Shown: positions 34,331 to 56,800 of the stretch, one piece after another | Numbering within the stretch: the stretch's first letter is position 1 | Layout: each line of letters begins with the position of its first letter | Source: Sipunculus nudus | Taxonomy: Eukaryota; Annelida; Sipuncula; Golfingiida; Sipunculidae | DNA: 64,000 nucleotides | NCBI GenBank assembly: GCA_026874595.1 | Contig: CM049311.1 | Coordinates: 10,881,676-10,945,675 of the forward strand | Reading direction: 5' to 3' | The notes under the pieces: generated by a model | The model's database searches: none | The model's input: only the letters and a program-made list of their open reading frames with translations | Told to the model about the DNA's origin: nothing | Translations under genes and position numbers: made by a program

Positions 34331-34886
34331 GATAGGTGGCCATAAATTATGGTCACACTCATTGAATCTTCACACAACACACCTTAACCATTAGCATATA
34401 TGAAAAAAAAAATTATAAATTTAAACAACGTTTGGCTTTGAAATGTTCAGGTTGTGAAAGATGTGGGATAAGTAATGAGAGTAGGCCAAGAAATCAGGAA
34501 GAAAGGGAAACGGGCCTGCATAAACGAGTCCTCAATTATTTATTAAAATTTAAACGTTATTAGAATTTATTGTTATGGGAACGGTGAATCGTGTCTGAAA
34601 ATACACATTGACCAAGGGGTAACTCAGCGTTCTCACTTGAGATGTTTGGGGTTCTCTATATAAAATACTTGAATAGTCGTAAATATGAGAGAAAATTATT
34701 CGGAAGGAGGCAAACTTGAGATAAAAGTGACATCTGGTGATATTATTGGTCAACTTTCGATGCAGTACTATTTAATTAAAATGTAGTTTGAGTTAAGCAA
34801 AGGAAGAGGAAAGCCAGGGGTGGGCATTTCCGCCCTGTGCGAAACTGTGGATCCGCTGTGATTTTTATGAAAATTAATGGGCTTTA

Positions 34887-35142
34887 AAAAAAACATAGGC
34901 CATGCATTCCATAAAGAACCATATCCCTATGGTTCCACAATTAACCTTTCAAGGTTCCCCACACAGTCCACTGCAAATTATCTCTAAACAGGTTCTGGAT
35001 GGAAAATTTAAGGTTCCTATAAAAGAGGGTTCCAAAAAGAACCATATGTTTAAGGTTCTAGTTTGAACCATAAAATCTTCTCCACACTGTCCACTGCGAA
35101 GACCCCAAGGGTTCTACCTAGAATTTTTTTTTCTTAGAGTGT
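34887..35142. mobile_element. Possible MITE rich in AAGAACC/GGTTC words
   Basis: Alternating GGTTCC and AAGAACC words (for example CCAAAAAGAACCATATG) and an end TTTTTTTTCTTAGAGTGTGG typical of small TIR elements. The left end is not clear. Confidence 0.4.
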
Positions 35143-35944
35143 GGATCAATTGCTGTTATTTTGGGCCATATCGATTACATATTTTGCGGGGTCTAGATCG
35201 ACTCCATTGTCCTACATTCCACATATCATCTCCGGCTCCTTGCAGTCGAGAGGCTGACAGTGATCATTCGGCGATTGGATAATTTTATATGTGTCGTATA
35301 AGCGAAACATATGATGGCGAATAACAATAATAATTATTATATAAAACTTCCAGGTAGAGATGCGCATTTCTAATTAAGTATTCATAAACAAAATTTGTAG
35401 CTGTGAAGTGACAAATGATGATACGATTTTCTAGATAAAGTATATGGACAAATATAAAAAGCATGGACACGAGGGATCTTTTTTGAGTTTCTGTATAATA
35501 AGACACTACATATATGTAGGTTTGGCTCGTAACAAAGGCTATCCTACAGGTAAATGTTGGTTTATGTAGATTATGTCATACCGTTTGGTACGGGCAGTAA
35601 ATAATAAGACTATATTATGACATACCGCCTGTGCTGATGGATCTCCACTGGCAACCAGTGTACTCAAAACTTCCCATCAGGTGTTCTGTTATACAATGTT
35701 ACGTCACTGTGGTTTCAACATACGTCGGGTCAGACTTTGCTATACATGTAGAAGTGTCAAGGTTACGGCAACAACCCTGGCATGAGGTAACAGATATTTC
35801 AGACCCGAGAATCTGTATTATGGATTGAGCATCCAGACTTTATTCAGTAATATACTTTCAATTTATTTTTCTTAATAGTAAATTATTATGACTTGACTTT
35901 TAATTTCATATCTATATTCTTACCTCGTGCGTGTGTGTATGTTT

Positions 35945-35946
<2 letters not shown>

Positions 35947-35994
<48 letters not shown>
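35947..35994. repeat. (GA)n microsatellite
   Basis: About 22 GA units. Confidence 0.95.
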
Positions 35995-35996
<2 letters not shown>

Positions 35997-38178
35997 TGTG
36001 TGCAAAAGAGTGAAGAGAGTGAAGAAAGAAAAAAGAGTGAGGGAACGCAAATTTTGCATGAAAATGTGTCCTCGAGCTTTAACAGGAACATTTATTAGTC
36101 AGTTAATCGAATTTTATTTCTCTCCACTGCACCACATGGACCGTATCTCGAAGAAAAGTAACATCCCTTTTTTTCTCAAAATTAATTCTAAACTTATCAA
36201 CATATGATAGTTTGAAAAAAAAAGTTTTATTTTTGATTCGGTTTTCAAACTTATTGATGTGGTAATGGCATTATACTAACGGCAATATATTATAAGACAA
36301 TGTACATTCTCCTTTTTTTCACCTGAAGACTTATAATAGATACAATGTAATACTCTCTTAGAAGACACCGAGGAACTTTGAAATTTCAAAGCAAACTTGA
36401 TTATCAACCCATAATATTTAATATTCCATAATATTTAATATTACCTGAACTTTACTACTTTGCTTAATATTTCCTACAAAACTCTCCAATGCCTGCCTTT
36501 GTTATCCCCTCTCCCAAACCCTCACCACAAGGATGGTATGCGTCCATCCCCTTTCGTATGTGTGTGTATGTGTGTGTGTGTATTCGTACATAATATAACT
36601 AACGCAATCATTAACGGAATCTCATGAAATTTTTCATGGCATTTTGAGAATGGGCGAATGAAGGGAAAAAAAAGATTATATTTGGTGTGGATCCGGAACG
36701 TAATCAGGATTCAGGAATGTCATTAATCATCAAGGAATATCCCCATATGTAGAATCACTATGCACGAATGAACCCGGAATATAGGCCGAATAAGGGAATT
36801 TGGGGGTTTGGGAGTATCCAGCAATAGGGACCCCCACACATTAGAGGCATGCATTCCTTAGAATGCAGATTTCCAGATCCAGTTTGTTTGATAACAAATG
36901 TACACCGTTTCTTCTGCTTATTTTTTATTGTAGTAGAAAGAATCGATATAAAAGACTAAATAATGAATATTGATACATAATGGACACAACAATATAGAGA
37001 ATGTGATTCGTTTCAGTCAATAAAACCAGTGTAATGTATAATTGATATAACCAGACATACATATCATAATTTTCAGGTTTAACAAATTACAGGTTAAATT
37101 ACAGGAACAATATCTGATGAAACTGATGGTTTGAATATTCCTCAATGTACAGGAGGGAGAGTATCATATATCTTATATATTACATTATTCGTATTCCTGG
37201 TTATGGTGCTCTGTACTGCGTTGTATAATCATAATTTTCTTTCATATACGTTTAAACTGGAACTTGGGGCTTTGTGATTATTTATTAATAAATTTCATTT
37301 AAAATGTCATGGCAAAATGTATAGATATACAGAAATAAAATATACGCCGAAAAACAGTACATGACCATTATATACATACTGTGGAATGATTGTACAACTG
37401 TATCGTAATACTGTCGCTGTAGATCGTGTTGGTTTAGTAACAGAGGCCTCGTGATACAAACATTGCTGGCGAGGCACTTGTTTCCTACCATTTCTGGCGC
37501 CAGGTTTTTTGACTGTCAGTTTTTGTAACAGGTTCAGAAAGAGAAGCATTGCAGACATTCTTAAGATAGCACGGCTGTTGAAATCGCAAATATAGATTAG
37601 GTCCCATTCTGTATCAACAAACTGAAAAGGGGCATCACTAGATCACGACACGCAGAAAGCCGATGTATTTCGAGATATTCTGCTACTCAAAAAAAATGTT
37701 TTCCAATTTCGTGATGGAGTTGTGCCCCTTTTTTGCATCTTCGTTTTCATCTGTTCATTCAGTGCTCTAGAGTCGTCAGACGGCACGGCATTTTATTATA
37801 TTTTACCACTTGGTAAAATTACATTTTGAAAGTTTATAATAGTATGGATTAGAATTTTATCAAGCTGTTTTATGTAAAAGAGCTTTCATGGAGTTATCAA
37901 TTGCATAGTTGGTATGTGACGTCAGAATGGCAGACTAGAAAATTACGCTTGGCGTCATGCTTCTTGCGTAAAACGCATGACTTCAATTTACTTGATATTC
38001 AAGAAAATAGTTAACTTTTCTAGTGAACCATTGTTACCTAATGACATTCAATTCTTATGTTAAGGAAGAGAGCTCGGTCCTCTGTTTCATGTAGTCAAAT
38101 ATGCGTCCGTAACGTTAATACAGGGATTAAAAATAAATCACGAACCAACCAACAATGGTAACCCACATTTTACGTCTA

Positions 38179-38183
<5 letters not shown>

Positions 38184-38245
<62 letters not shown>

Positions 38246-38248
38246 AAA
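38184..38248. repeat. (TA)n microsatellite
   Basis: TA array with one GTATAT interruption, 0.4 kb before the gene C leader. Confidence 0.95.
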
Positions 38249-38650
38249 CTATACATATATATACACGAAATATTTGAACATTTACTTTCCCTTTTACCTG
38301 ACTATTTCCGGTCCTGAATTAACAAATTGACGAATTTGTATCTTTCCATCGGAAATTTTGAAATATAGAAATCCAAATGCATTTCACAGAGTGCATCTGC
38401 ATGTTACGTTTGGTTATATTGCCCTTAACTTCTAAATGAATTTACTTGGAGACTTACAATCTACACAAGAAATAAGAAAATATTACAAACACACACACAC
38501 CTACACAATCTCTCTATCTCTCTCACTCTCTCTCTCTTTCACTCTCTCTGAGTCCTGATTTATTGTTTTTACAATTTTTGTTTATACAATTAATTTCTAT
38601 TATTTATTCTTAGAAGGACGTCTTAGTATGTATAAAAAAGTTCGGTTTTG

Positions 38651-38713
38651 TTTCAGGGAGAAGTAGATGTTGTGTGATGATTTGTGGATAAGACAAAATT
38701 ATATACAAAGACA
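38651..38713 (+). promoter_or_regulatory. Likely 5'-UTR splice acceptor and leader of gene C
   Basis: TTTTGTTTCAG ending at 38656 precedes the ATG by 57 nt, matching the acceptor-like site before gene A and locus B. This suggests a shared non-coding first exon upstream. Confidence 0.4.
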
Positions 38714-47780
<9,067 letters not shown>

Positions 47781-48161
47781 TGCGTGATAAAAATAGTTGT
47801 ATTCGCTCTAATGGCATTACTTTCTACGCAGGAAACGGTAGCATACCGACTGAATTAGTATTACTTACTCGCTATCAGCTCAAACACACGAGACATTGAA
47901 ATTATAAGTGATGTACAAGACATGGTGCACATGAGGTTATGTGATTTGCGAACTTGATGACATATCATGCGCACGAGTTATTATCTTTTTAGCAAAAAAA
48001 AAAATACCTTGTGCATACGAAATAACTCTGCCGGTGATATATAAATTCCCGACCTTATTTTATGATATGTACAATAATCGATTGACTGCATCATGCGCAA
48101 CAAAAAATACATGCGCTCGAGGTGGTACTATATATATATAGGCGTTATTTTTATCGCCTGA

Positions 48162-48167
48162 AATAAA
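48162..48167 (+). terminator. Candidate polyadenylation signal of gene C
   Basis: AATAAA about 380 nt after the stop codon, before the convergent gene D. Confidence 0.35.
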
Positions 48168-48843
48168 TTCATTTGTCCTTTTATTCCTAACTTCCAAACT
48201 GTACATGCAGTTTAACAAGCAGTTCAGAAAGATAGTAGCCTCGTCCAGTATGGTAAACATACCATTTCGGCTCTTAACGTGAACACAGTGTGTAAATCAA
48301 TTATAGTAGTAGCCACAAAATGAACGGACAAAAATGGATATGTAGGATTTTGAACTACAACAGGGATTTGGTTAGGTTTTCCCAGGATTCAAGTGTATAG
48401 CTACTAACTGGCCATTCAGAGAAAAATAAGCATTGATTCCCCGAATTTGTGAGACATTTGATCCAGTTGTGCTGATTTATGGTTCTTTACGTCCTACTGA
48501 ACTAACTGTGGAATGAAAACGGGGTAAAATACAATCCTGTGATTTCCCATAAAACTCCTATGTTCTCAGGTGACCGTTTTTTACAAACGTAAAAGCCTAT
48601 ATCGAAGACGTCTTCTTCTTTCACTGAGAAAGAACAAGGTGTTTTAATTGAATGCTGTGGGTGGGGCGCCACCATGCGTCTGTTCATGAAACCATACACT
48701 GTCAATTTATGGCTTGTTTAATATTCTCATGTCTTGGGATGTTTTCATTTAATGCCTCTGATCACAAGTAACAACTGATATATTAATATATTCCCGCAAA
48801 TAAACATTGTATATCCATTGTATTCCTAACCTTTTATCATATA

Positions 48844-48846
<3 letters not shown>

Positions 48847-48906
<60 letters not shown>
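48847..48906. repeat. (TA)n between genes C and D
   Basis: About 29 TA units. Confidence 0.95.
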
Positions 48907-48909
<3 letters not shown>

Positions 48910-49943
48910 TATACTCATTAATACGGGAGAGATCATAGCACTTAAAGTGATCTTTATGAATAATCTTTATCATTATAGTCCCTTTCCAATTAAGGTGTAC
49001 AATTACTTTGCTTTCAGTGCTCTCTTCATTTTTTGTTTATTCCTTTAAGACACAAATCTTTCCAAGCACACAGAGGCGCCATTGAAACTTTTACATTTGG
49101 TCAGAATAATTTTTGCTTCCTTTTCAATTCATATAACTTTTTGTTTGCGAATGGCACCTCTAGTTGAACAGATTTACATGTTATAATTTTAAATCTCTTT
49201 GATATTGCTTTCGGTGAAATAAACTTACTTTTTCTCTTTTAGTCTTGGCCTTTACTTGTATGAGAACTATATAATTGCAACACGATATCTTATGATGTTG
49301 TTCATCCTTCGTAATTCAGTGTAGGAATTTTTATTTGACCGGATTAAGCCTCTATCTAACAGCCCCGGTAATATTAAATATGATTTGATTTACCTCTGGT
49401 GAAAACCAGTCTAATTATTTCTCTTCAAAACGGGTTGCGAACTTTGCAAGACACTGAAGTTTGTTCGATTAGTAACGGTCGATAAGTACATGGCCAACCT
49501 CACATTGCGTCTTTTATCACTTCTCAAATGATTTTTTTTCCAGAGACACCAATTGATATACTGAATTATGCTACTTTTATCCGATTGATACGTTTGTGGT
49601 TAGTGATGTCAACTCTGTAACAAATTACAATATGGTTGGTAAAATAACTTTATAGTATGCACAAATTTTAAGGTCAAAAAGGAATTGCAAATTAGCACAA
49701 GGTGGCTCCAGTGTATGTACGTTAATGTGGCTGATTCCTGACACAATGCACGCTGCGAAGACTCGGACTCATAGGAGTATTGTTTCCATTCTCCACATGC
49801 GAGATCTCGTCTATAAAGTCGATAGACCTCTTTCCAATAATCCATGGAATAGTTATATGAACTGTAGCGAAGCATGGTTTGTTCTCAGTTTATCCTTAGC
49901 AGTAAGACACAAAAGTCTCTGCAAGGGATTCATACAAGATCAT

Positions 49944-50237
49944 TTAAACCGCTTTGAATATAAACCGGAACCCAGTCCTCACGACGGACCTGTCAGTTAT
50001 GAATGTGATGAAAACCTCTTGACCGGAAGTGGTGACATCGTCTGGTGATATCAGCCCGTGGAGCTCAGCTATTCTGGTGAAACTTGTGCTATGTCCATCG
50101 TAAATCTAAAATGGAGGTTCAGTAGTCAACACGGCAAGCATTAGGGTCAGTGAGATGGGATTTCTTTAGAAATTACTATTTGTTGAAATAATTCTGTGTG
50201 ATCATGCAGTATGTTGTCAATATAGATGTCACACGGC

Positions 50238-50308
<71 letters not shown>

Positions 50309-53300
50309 TACATACTATTATGTGTGTGTGAGTGTGTGTGTTTGCAGTTGTGTGAGTGCGTTGGGTCTTATAGCACCATTGGCAAAAAAACATATGTTTA
50401 AATTAAATAAAAAAGTTGTAATTGAAGGGGGGGGGGGGGGCTGTCCAGAACCCTAATGGATATCATGGACCCCAAAGAGTATAGATCATTTCTAACCTGG
50501 TACAGTATTCGTTCTGATGATTTACATATTCTACTCTCAAATTTGCATTCATTTTCACAAATGATATTTGAACATTTTGACAAGTTTTAATGATACAGGA
50601 AACAAATATGCATGCCATTAGAAAGAACACTGTACCAAGTTTAAAATAATATTTAGTTTATGGAGTCTATTGTGAATTTAAAACAACTTTTGGATTGATT
50701 CGAGATATAGGGTTGCTAATTGTGCCACTTCAATTAAAAGACTTAGAAAAAAAATATATTTGATTGGCGCTTGTACTTTAAATACTAAATGGATGCGTGT
50801 CCTCCAACAAGTAAGTTATCTTCATTTAACAGTAAAACTAAAATATTTATGTTTTGGAACAATAAATACTATTTTTGACGACTAGACTTGTATAAGGAAA
50901 TGTCATTCATACCCGCACATAGTCATGAGACGCCTCCGTGTCAAAGACAAGGAAGTGAATATGAATTCTCTTTCCATCTGGAACCCTCAGCCCGATACTT
51001 CTCTCCATGAAATTTTCATAAACGCCGGGATGCAAGGGACTGGTGACTATCCCAAACGAGGCTTCTATGAAGTTTGCTCTGGTGGCGCTCCCTGCAGACG
51101 AAAAAAACATGGTTACTGATGCATGCTTTGGAATTGGCAACCAGCACAAATAAGTACCAGCTACCCTAAGATAATCATATATAAACTGGTGAACTAAAGG
51201 CAGCAGAACTTAGCCACCACACTGGCGACAGCTATCGGCGACTAATGTCATTTAGTGCTCGGGTCCATTATTGCGACAGAAAACATAACAGTTTATTGTT
51301 ACATCCAACATGATTAAAGGTAATAAACCATCTTATCCCTGAAGTGCTTTAGTGCTCGGGTCCATTATTGCGACAGAAAACATAACAGTTTATTGTTACA
51401 TCCAACATGATTAAAGGTAATAAACCATCTTATCCCTAAAATGCATCGCTTAAGTTTTTAGCCATGAGACTGGGTTTTCTTATCCTACATTAACATGGAT
51501 ATAAATTTCTTATTTCGGTCACCGCTGCTTGAATCTTAATAAAATTGTATTGTAAAATGTACGTAGGCCTGTTAGATTGGATCTGGTTGGCTCAGAATGC
51601 TTGATCCACAATATTGACAGGAACCAGTCTATGCCAAGTCCTACCTGTTCCAGACATATCCTGAAACCCAAGGAAGCTGCCGCCAGGGGTGAAACAACAA
51701 ATGTTACGTGACGTGCATGCCGTACACCTGTGTTTGTTGACACCCTGGAACCTGCCGTCATTGCAAGAACAGTTGTATGTTCCCAATTTGTTCTCACATA
51801 TGTCGTCACACGGGTTGTTAGCGCATTCATCTAGATCTGGAAATAATGTAGTTCGAACATTCAGCCTAGATAGTCCTGAATGGTGTCAGAATGCCTGTGG
51901 GAGAGAGTTTCCATCCCTCTGATTCGACAAAACCCTAGTTATAAAACTCTCATGTTGAATAACAGGGGTATCTATTATATACGAATGACCTTGCACACCC
52001 GATATAGTCTGTTCCACAGTAGAGTGCCCATTGAAATTTGGCAATATTTTCACAAACTGGCAGATTAAATCCAGATGCTATGCTGTAATGGTGGAATGGG
52101 TTATTGGCCTAATCAATTAGAAAAAAAAATCAAATTAAAAGAGTATCTTGCAAAATTTTAAAGTATTGCAATTAAATCAGTGTCTGAGTAAACAGTCTAT
52201 TTTTATAACACCTTTACTCCATTCATGAAGGTAAAGGTCTTTGGTCACATGCTCAAACAATTGTTGTTGAAAGATCCTGATTGGCTTAAAATTGGTCATA
52301 AATATTCTAAAAAAATGCAGCTGTCTCCAAATAATGACAGACGCCATGTCGCTTGGCCACAAGATTCAGAAGCACCTGAGAGTTGCAAAATATAAATGTT
52401 GGTTTTTGTTATGAAGTTTAAATCTCAAAATAGACCTTTGGTCCCTCATCAGTTTTAAGGTCAGAATGTGTGATAATTATTTTAAAGTTTTAGAGAATAA
52501 TTGCCACATTTCGACAAGAGATGTTGATTCCCTCATAGGTCCTTAAAACGTTCCACAAAATTCAAACATGAATAAATAGTACCATACAGTGGTCCTGTAC
52601 TTCGGTAATAACCCTGATCAGACTAAAAGTTTTATTTATTTTACATAAGGTTAATAAAACATTTTCAGCATACCTTGCCTGGTCGCTAACAAGAGCTGAT
52701 GGAGACGACAATTATCTGATTTTCTTGAGAATGTAAGTGCCAATATTTTCATAAATACTGAACATTAAGTCACCATTTATGTATGAACTGGGTCAACACA
52801 GGTGTATTATGTGTCAATAGCTTGTACTGCCACCTCACCGTCTTAAAATAATTATAAATCAACTTTACGTGACAGGCAGCCCCTACGTTTCCATAAGCGC
52901 GAAGCATTCGCATATTGTGTTTCAATATATATGACACGCAATTTCTAGTCTTTTCTGCACAGTTAATAATAAAAATTAAAGTTTCATTTACTGGATTTTG
53001 TAGAACTTACCAAAGTGATTATTCTAGAATTAAAGACATGTTCGGATCTGTTTTATCTGAAAATAAAGTATATACTTATTTGACAGAGGCGTCAATCTAT
53101 CTTCAAGGCGGGGGGGGGGGGGGGGGGGTTGACTCGCAGGTGTGGGACCGTTATCAAAAGTTCGGACACAAATAGCTATAATTTATTCTTAAAACAACCC
53201 TAACAATACAATACACTTAATCAATATAATTATACAGTAAAACAGCGGTATAGCAACAAGTCAATACAATCACACAGAAAATAATGTGCACATTTCCTGG

Positions 53301-53831
53301 TTACCAACACCGTCACCACGATAAGTTCTTTAAATGTATACTCTCGGAGAATGACAGTCCAGTGGAAAGTTCTTGCAACAACCCAGAAAGTAAACTGAAG
53401 TCCAAATGCATAAAATCCAGGAGAGAGTCTTTGAAAATCTATAATTGTCGCATTAGTCGGATAAGGTCCTAGAAACTGACAACCGCTTCTGCGTCCGCTG
53501 GAATCTTCTCTGCTCTCTGCCCGTTATAAAACACGGCCCCTTTATATACCTTCATACCTCAAGCCGAGAATTTTCCACTTCTCGAACAGTCTATAAGATC
53601 TTGCACTACACAGTAAACACACGTTTCAGGAATTCTCCAGAAAAACAGCGCTGTGTATCTCTACATACCAGGCTCATCACGTGACCTCGGCCAGGCGTGA
53701 AAACCCAAGGCTAACATGACAACGAGAGCCCAACTAGTACGGATTAAACATAGAATGTAACACGCGGCCAGACACGGGTGCCACAACAGGAGTTTCACCC
53801 GTACCATATAATAAAAAGAGCACCTGTAACA

Positions 53832-53887
<56 letters not shown>

Positions 53888-56800
53888 TAATATAGAAAGA
53901 TATTATGTTGCCAGTAAATCTGAATTATAAACAGTGTTAAGATAAATAATATTTCATAATAAACTCGGAAATGGAACCAAATTCTACAATTCTTATTATT
54001 AATTTATATCATTTTCAATATATAAATATTATTCTCTAATATCAGGGCGGGGGGGGGGGGGGTATATACTCCCAGCCCCCTGTATTTAAGCTCCTGGTAT
54101 TTGAAGTTACTTTCCCTCTACGTCCCGCCTTTCCATTGTTACACGCTGAAGCGCTATGGAATCGCTCTAGTGATAGACGTTAAAATGACAAGTAACAACA
54201 GAAATAGAAATGCGGGGCTTATGATGGAATGAAACATCAAATACAAATATTCCTTTTTCTTCAGATAAATGCAGATCCGAACATGTCTTAAATTCTAGAA
54301 TAATCACTTTGGTTAGTTCTACAAAACTTTTTTAACGATATATTTATATATATATAACGAATATATATCGGCCCCCTTCCCTCAGTCTTGGCTCTGACCC
54401 GTGTCCACGCATTTATGACTACCCCATGGAACCTCCAACAACCTTTTAATGGTCTCATGTTATATAATGCAAAGGAACAAAGCTTGTTGGGCAACATTTA
54501 TCATTTAGACTCCCTGCGACTCACCTTTGCATGTCTGTAAGTCATCGGACATGATATAACCGGGCGGACACAGGCAGTTCAGAAAGCTGGGAGAAGGGCA
54601 CGAGCCTAAAAAAGAACTAACACGGATAATGGAGCAGCATTTAAAACAAGAGACTACCCCCCCCCCCCCCAAAAAAAAAAAATCTTCCAGAATAATTCAT
54701 AATATTCGACATATATTTCTTTAAAAAAAAACAAGGGACCTATGGGTCACGGCGCTCAGCTGTTATATAAGATAAAAAATATGATTTTTAAATGAGGCAC
54801 ATGCTGGTTTTGTGTGGAAATAAATATAAGCTGTATTATGAGTTGTTAGTGTTAAGCTTATGTATGATTTTGATAGTTTCTTTGGAGACAGGGAAGAGAT
54901 TGATTTCATTTATTTTATTAACAAATGGAGTGCCACTGTCATACAGATTTTGACTTGGCCATATAACTGATAAGCAGCACATATAAGATAAAGAGTTTAA
55001 CTATTTATTAAAATTTAATAACAAATATTGTGCCAAATATAATTTTTATTAAAAATAATAAGAGAATCAGATGATTTTTTTTAATAAAATATAAATGAAA
55101 GGATTATTAAAATAATATTATAGAATATATTCATGAACGCATTCATGAATACATTTTGAAAGTATTTGCACTGGTATTCAAATACTTTCATTTTTACCTG
55201 AATTCCCATTCTTATGCAAGAAATTTTATAATGGAGTACATATTCATATTCATATCCATATACATTTGCCAAGTATTCGCACCATGTCTGGTATTTATTC
55301 ACTTTTAGCCAAACAATGATGTTGAGAATCCAGAATATAAACAAAGGACCCATGGGTCACGACAACCAGCTAAAGTTTGAAATTTTAGCAAATGCAAAAT
55401 ATGAAAAATATTCTACTGTAATGTTTTTTTTTATTTATATAAGCATATGAGAAGGTAAGAGGAAAGGGCCCTCCTACTTGGTTATAGTAAAGTTCTCAAT
55501 TTATGATTGCAAACTAATACTCTGACAGGACTGTCATGAAGAAAAACAGTAAAAGTTTTGAGATACTGTGATGCATATGAAAAATTTGCAGATGGACAGG
55601 CAAGTGGACAGAATGGACTAATACCTTCATTTCACTTTCAAGGGAATAATGCATTTAAGTTTATATATAACAACATGGCATCTACAAAATTATCCCTTGA
55701 ATCCCTATTCAAACGTTTTGCACATTGGAGTTTTCAGTACATGCTTAATTTTATTCACCGAAATAAAATAAAAGATTCAGTACATTTGATAAAATAAAAA
55801 CATCTTTTCAAATAAAGTATACACACTGTTGGTTGAATGAGGGACAAACAATATCATTATGCTAATTACAATCTCAGCTATAATTAATTACTGGAATTAA
55901 TAGTCAATTTCACACCTGGTGAAGTTTTACTCTTCTGAAGTAAAGCATTACTTATCTGATGAACATCCACACTTTCATAGCAATACATCACTTTGTGGAC
56001 ACAATTAAATGTGCACTTCAATCATTGTAACCCTGGTGGTACAATACAAAATCTAAAATGTAGCATGTCCAAGAATAAAATAAAATACAGAAAATTATAA
56101 CATTCATCTAGTTTATGCACCAGCTGGGGGAGGGGGGGGGGGGGTGGGTGCAGGGCAGAGGGGAAGCCTGCTAGTAGTGGCCAAGCTGGGCCAAAAAAGC
56201 TGCCTGGGGTGGGTTACATAATGCAAGTGAAGGCTGTACTACTAGGTGGGCCAGATGTAAACAACACTTGACATGGTGTATGAAAACTTGAATAAAAGCT
56301 ACTCTTTTCAAACAATTTCTTTGAAATTTCAGATTTTAAAAGATTAAATCCTTATGTATATATGCTGTGAAAATAAAATCAACAGTACTTACAGGGAAAA
56401 AACGTGCCACTGCCAAATTTGGACAAAATTTAAGGTATTGATTTTTTATTTATGCTAATAACTTGAACAATTTGCAAAATTCAGATCTAATTTTGGGTAA
56501 ACAATTGAATCTTGATTAAATAAAGTTATATTCCTGAAAAAAAGTCTCCATGGAGCTTCAGCAATTCTCATGTTAAGTGAGCAAATATATTTCCTGATTT
56601 TTAAAAAATTGCATTATATTTGGGCCTATAACTTCAAAATAATACCCAATACTGATCTAATTTTTGGTATGTGCACAGAAAATGTATGGAAGAATATGAA
56701 TACTAAATCTGATCAAAAACAGATCAGTGGTTTTGATATAAGGCAGCCTTGAAGTGTAACAATGGCTTTTTTATGGAAAACGGAGGTTTTTCCTTAATAT

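Larger units (their letters stand above)
23880..38650. other. Intergenic between locus B and gene C, repeats only
   Basis: No recognisable exon. It contains the 340-bp array, the Tigger-like MITE, microsatellites and the 33780 block. A more GC-rich stretch (28060-28400) has a Cys-rich open frame without a start, listed as a finding. 30840-31760 is rich in AATTGAA words at both sides, perhaps an eroded element. Confidence 0.5.
47781..49943. other. Convergent intergenic region between genes C and D
   Basis: Contains the candidate gene C poly-A signal and a (TA)n array. No clear AATAAA on the - strand lies close behind the gene D stop; the nearest TTTATT (+ strand) is around 49330. Confidence 0.5.
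52992..54332. repeat. Inverted pair of about 70-bp arms in gene D intron 2
   Basis: GATTATTCTAGAATT and ACATGTTCGGATCTG at 53020-53055 face their inverse at 54264-54310. The arms enclose the candidate LTR, a (TA)n array and two poly-G tracts. Confidence 0.7.

Noticed and set aside
37116-37135. Second hammerhead-like CTGATGAAAC
   Set aside because: The core boxes overlap, leaving no stem II, and there is no stem I partner. Other CTGATGA words (15116, 31317, 40425, 50508, 55955, 60296) also lack a placed GAAA and stems.
38684-38713. Upstream in-frame extension of gene C
   Set aside because: It begins with GTG, not ATG; the first ATG is 38714.
49725-50048. 107-aa frame on the + strand resembling a sushi-like stretch (GPVSYECDEN)
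   Set aside because: It is the antisense of the last gene D exon, which reads in phase into the CUB domain and ends in a stop.
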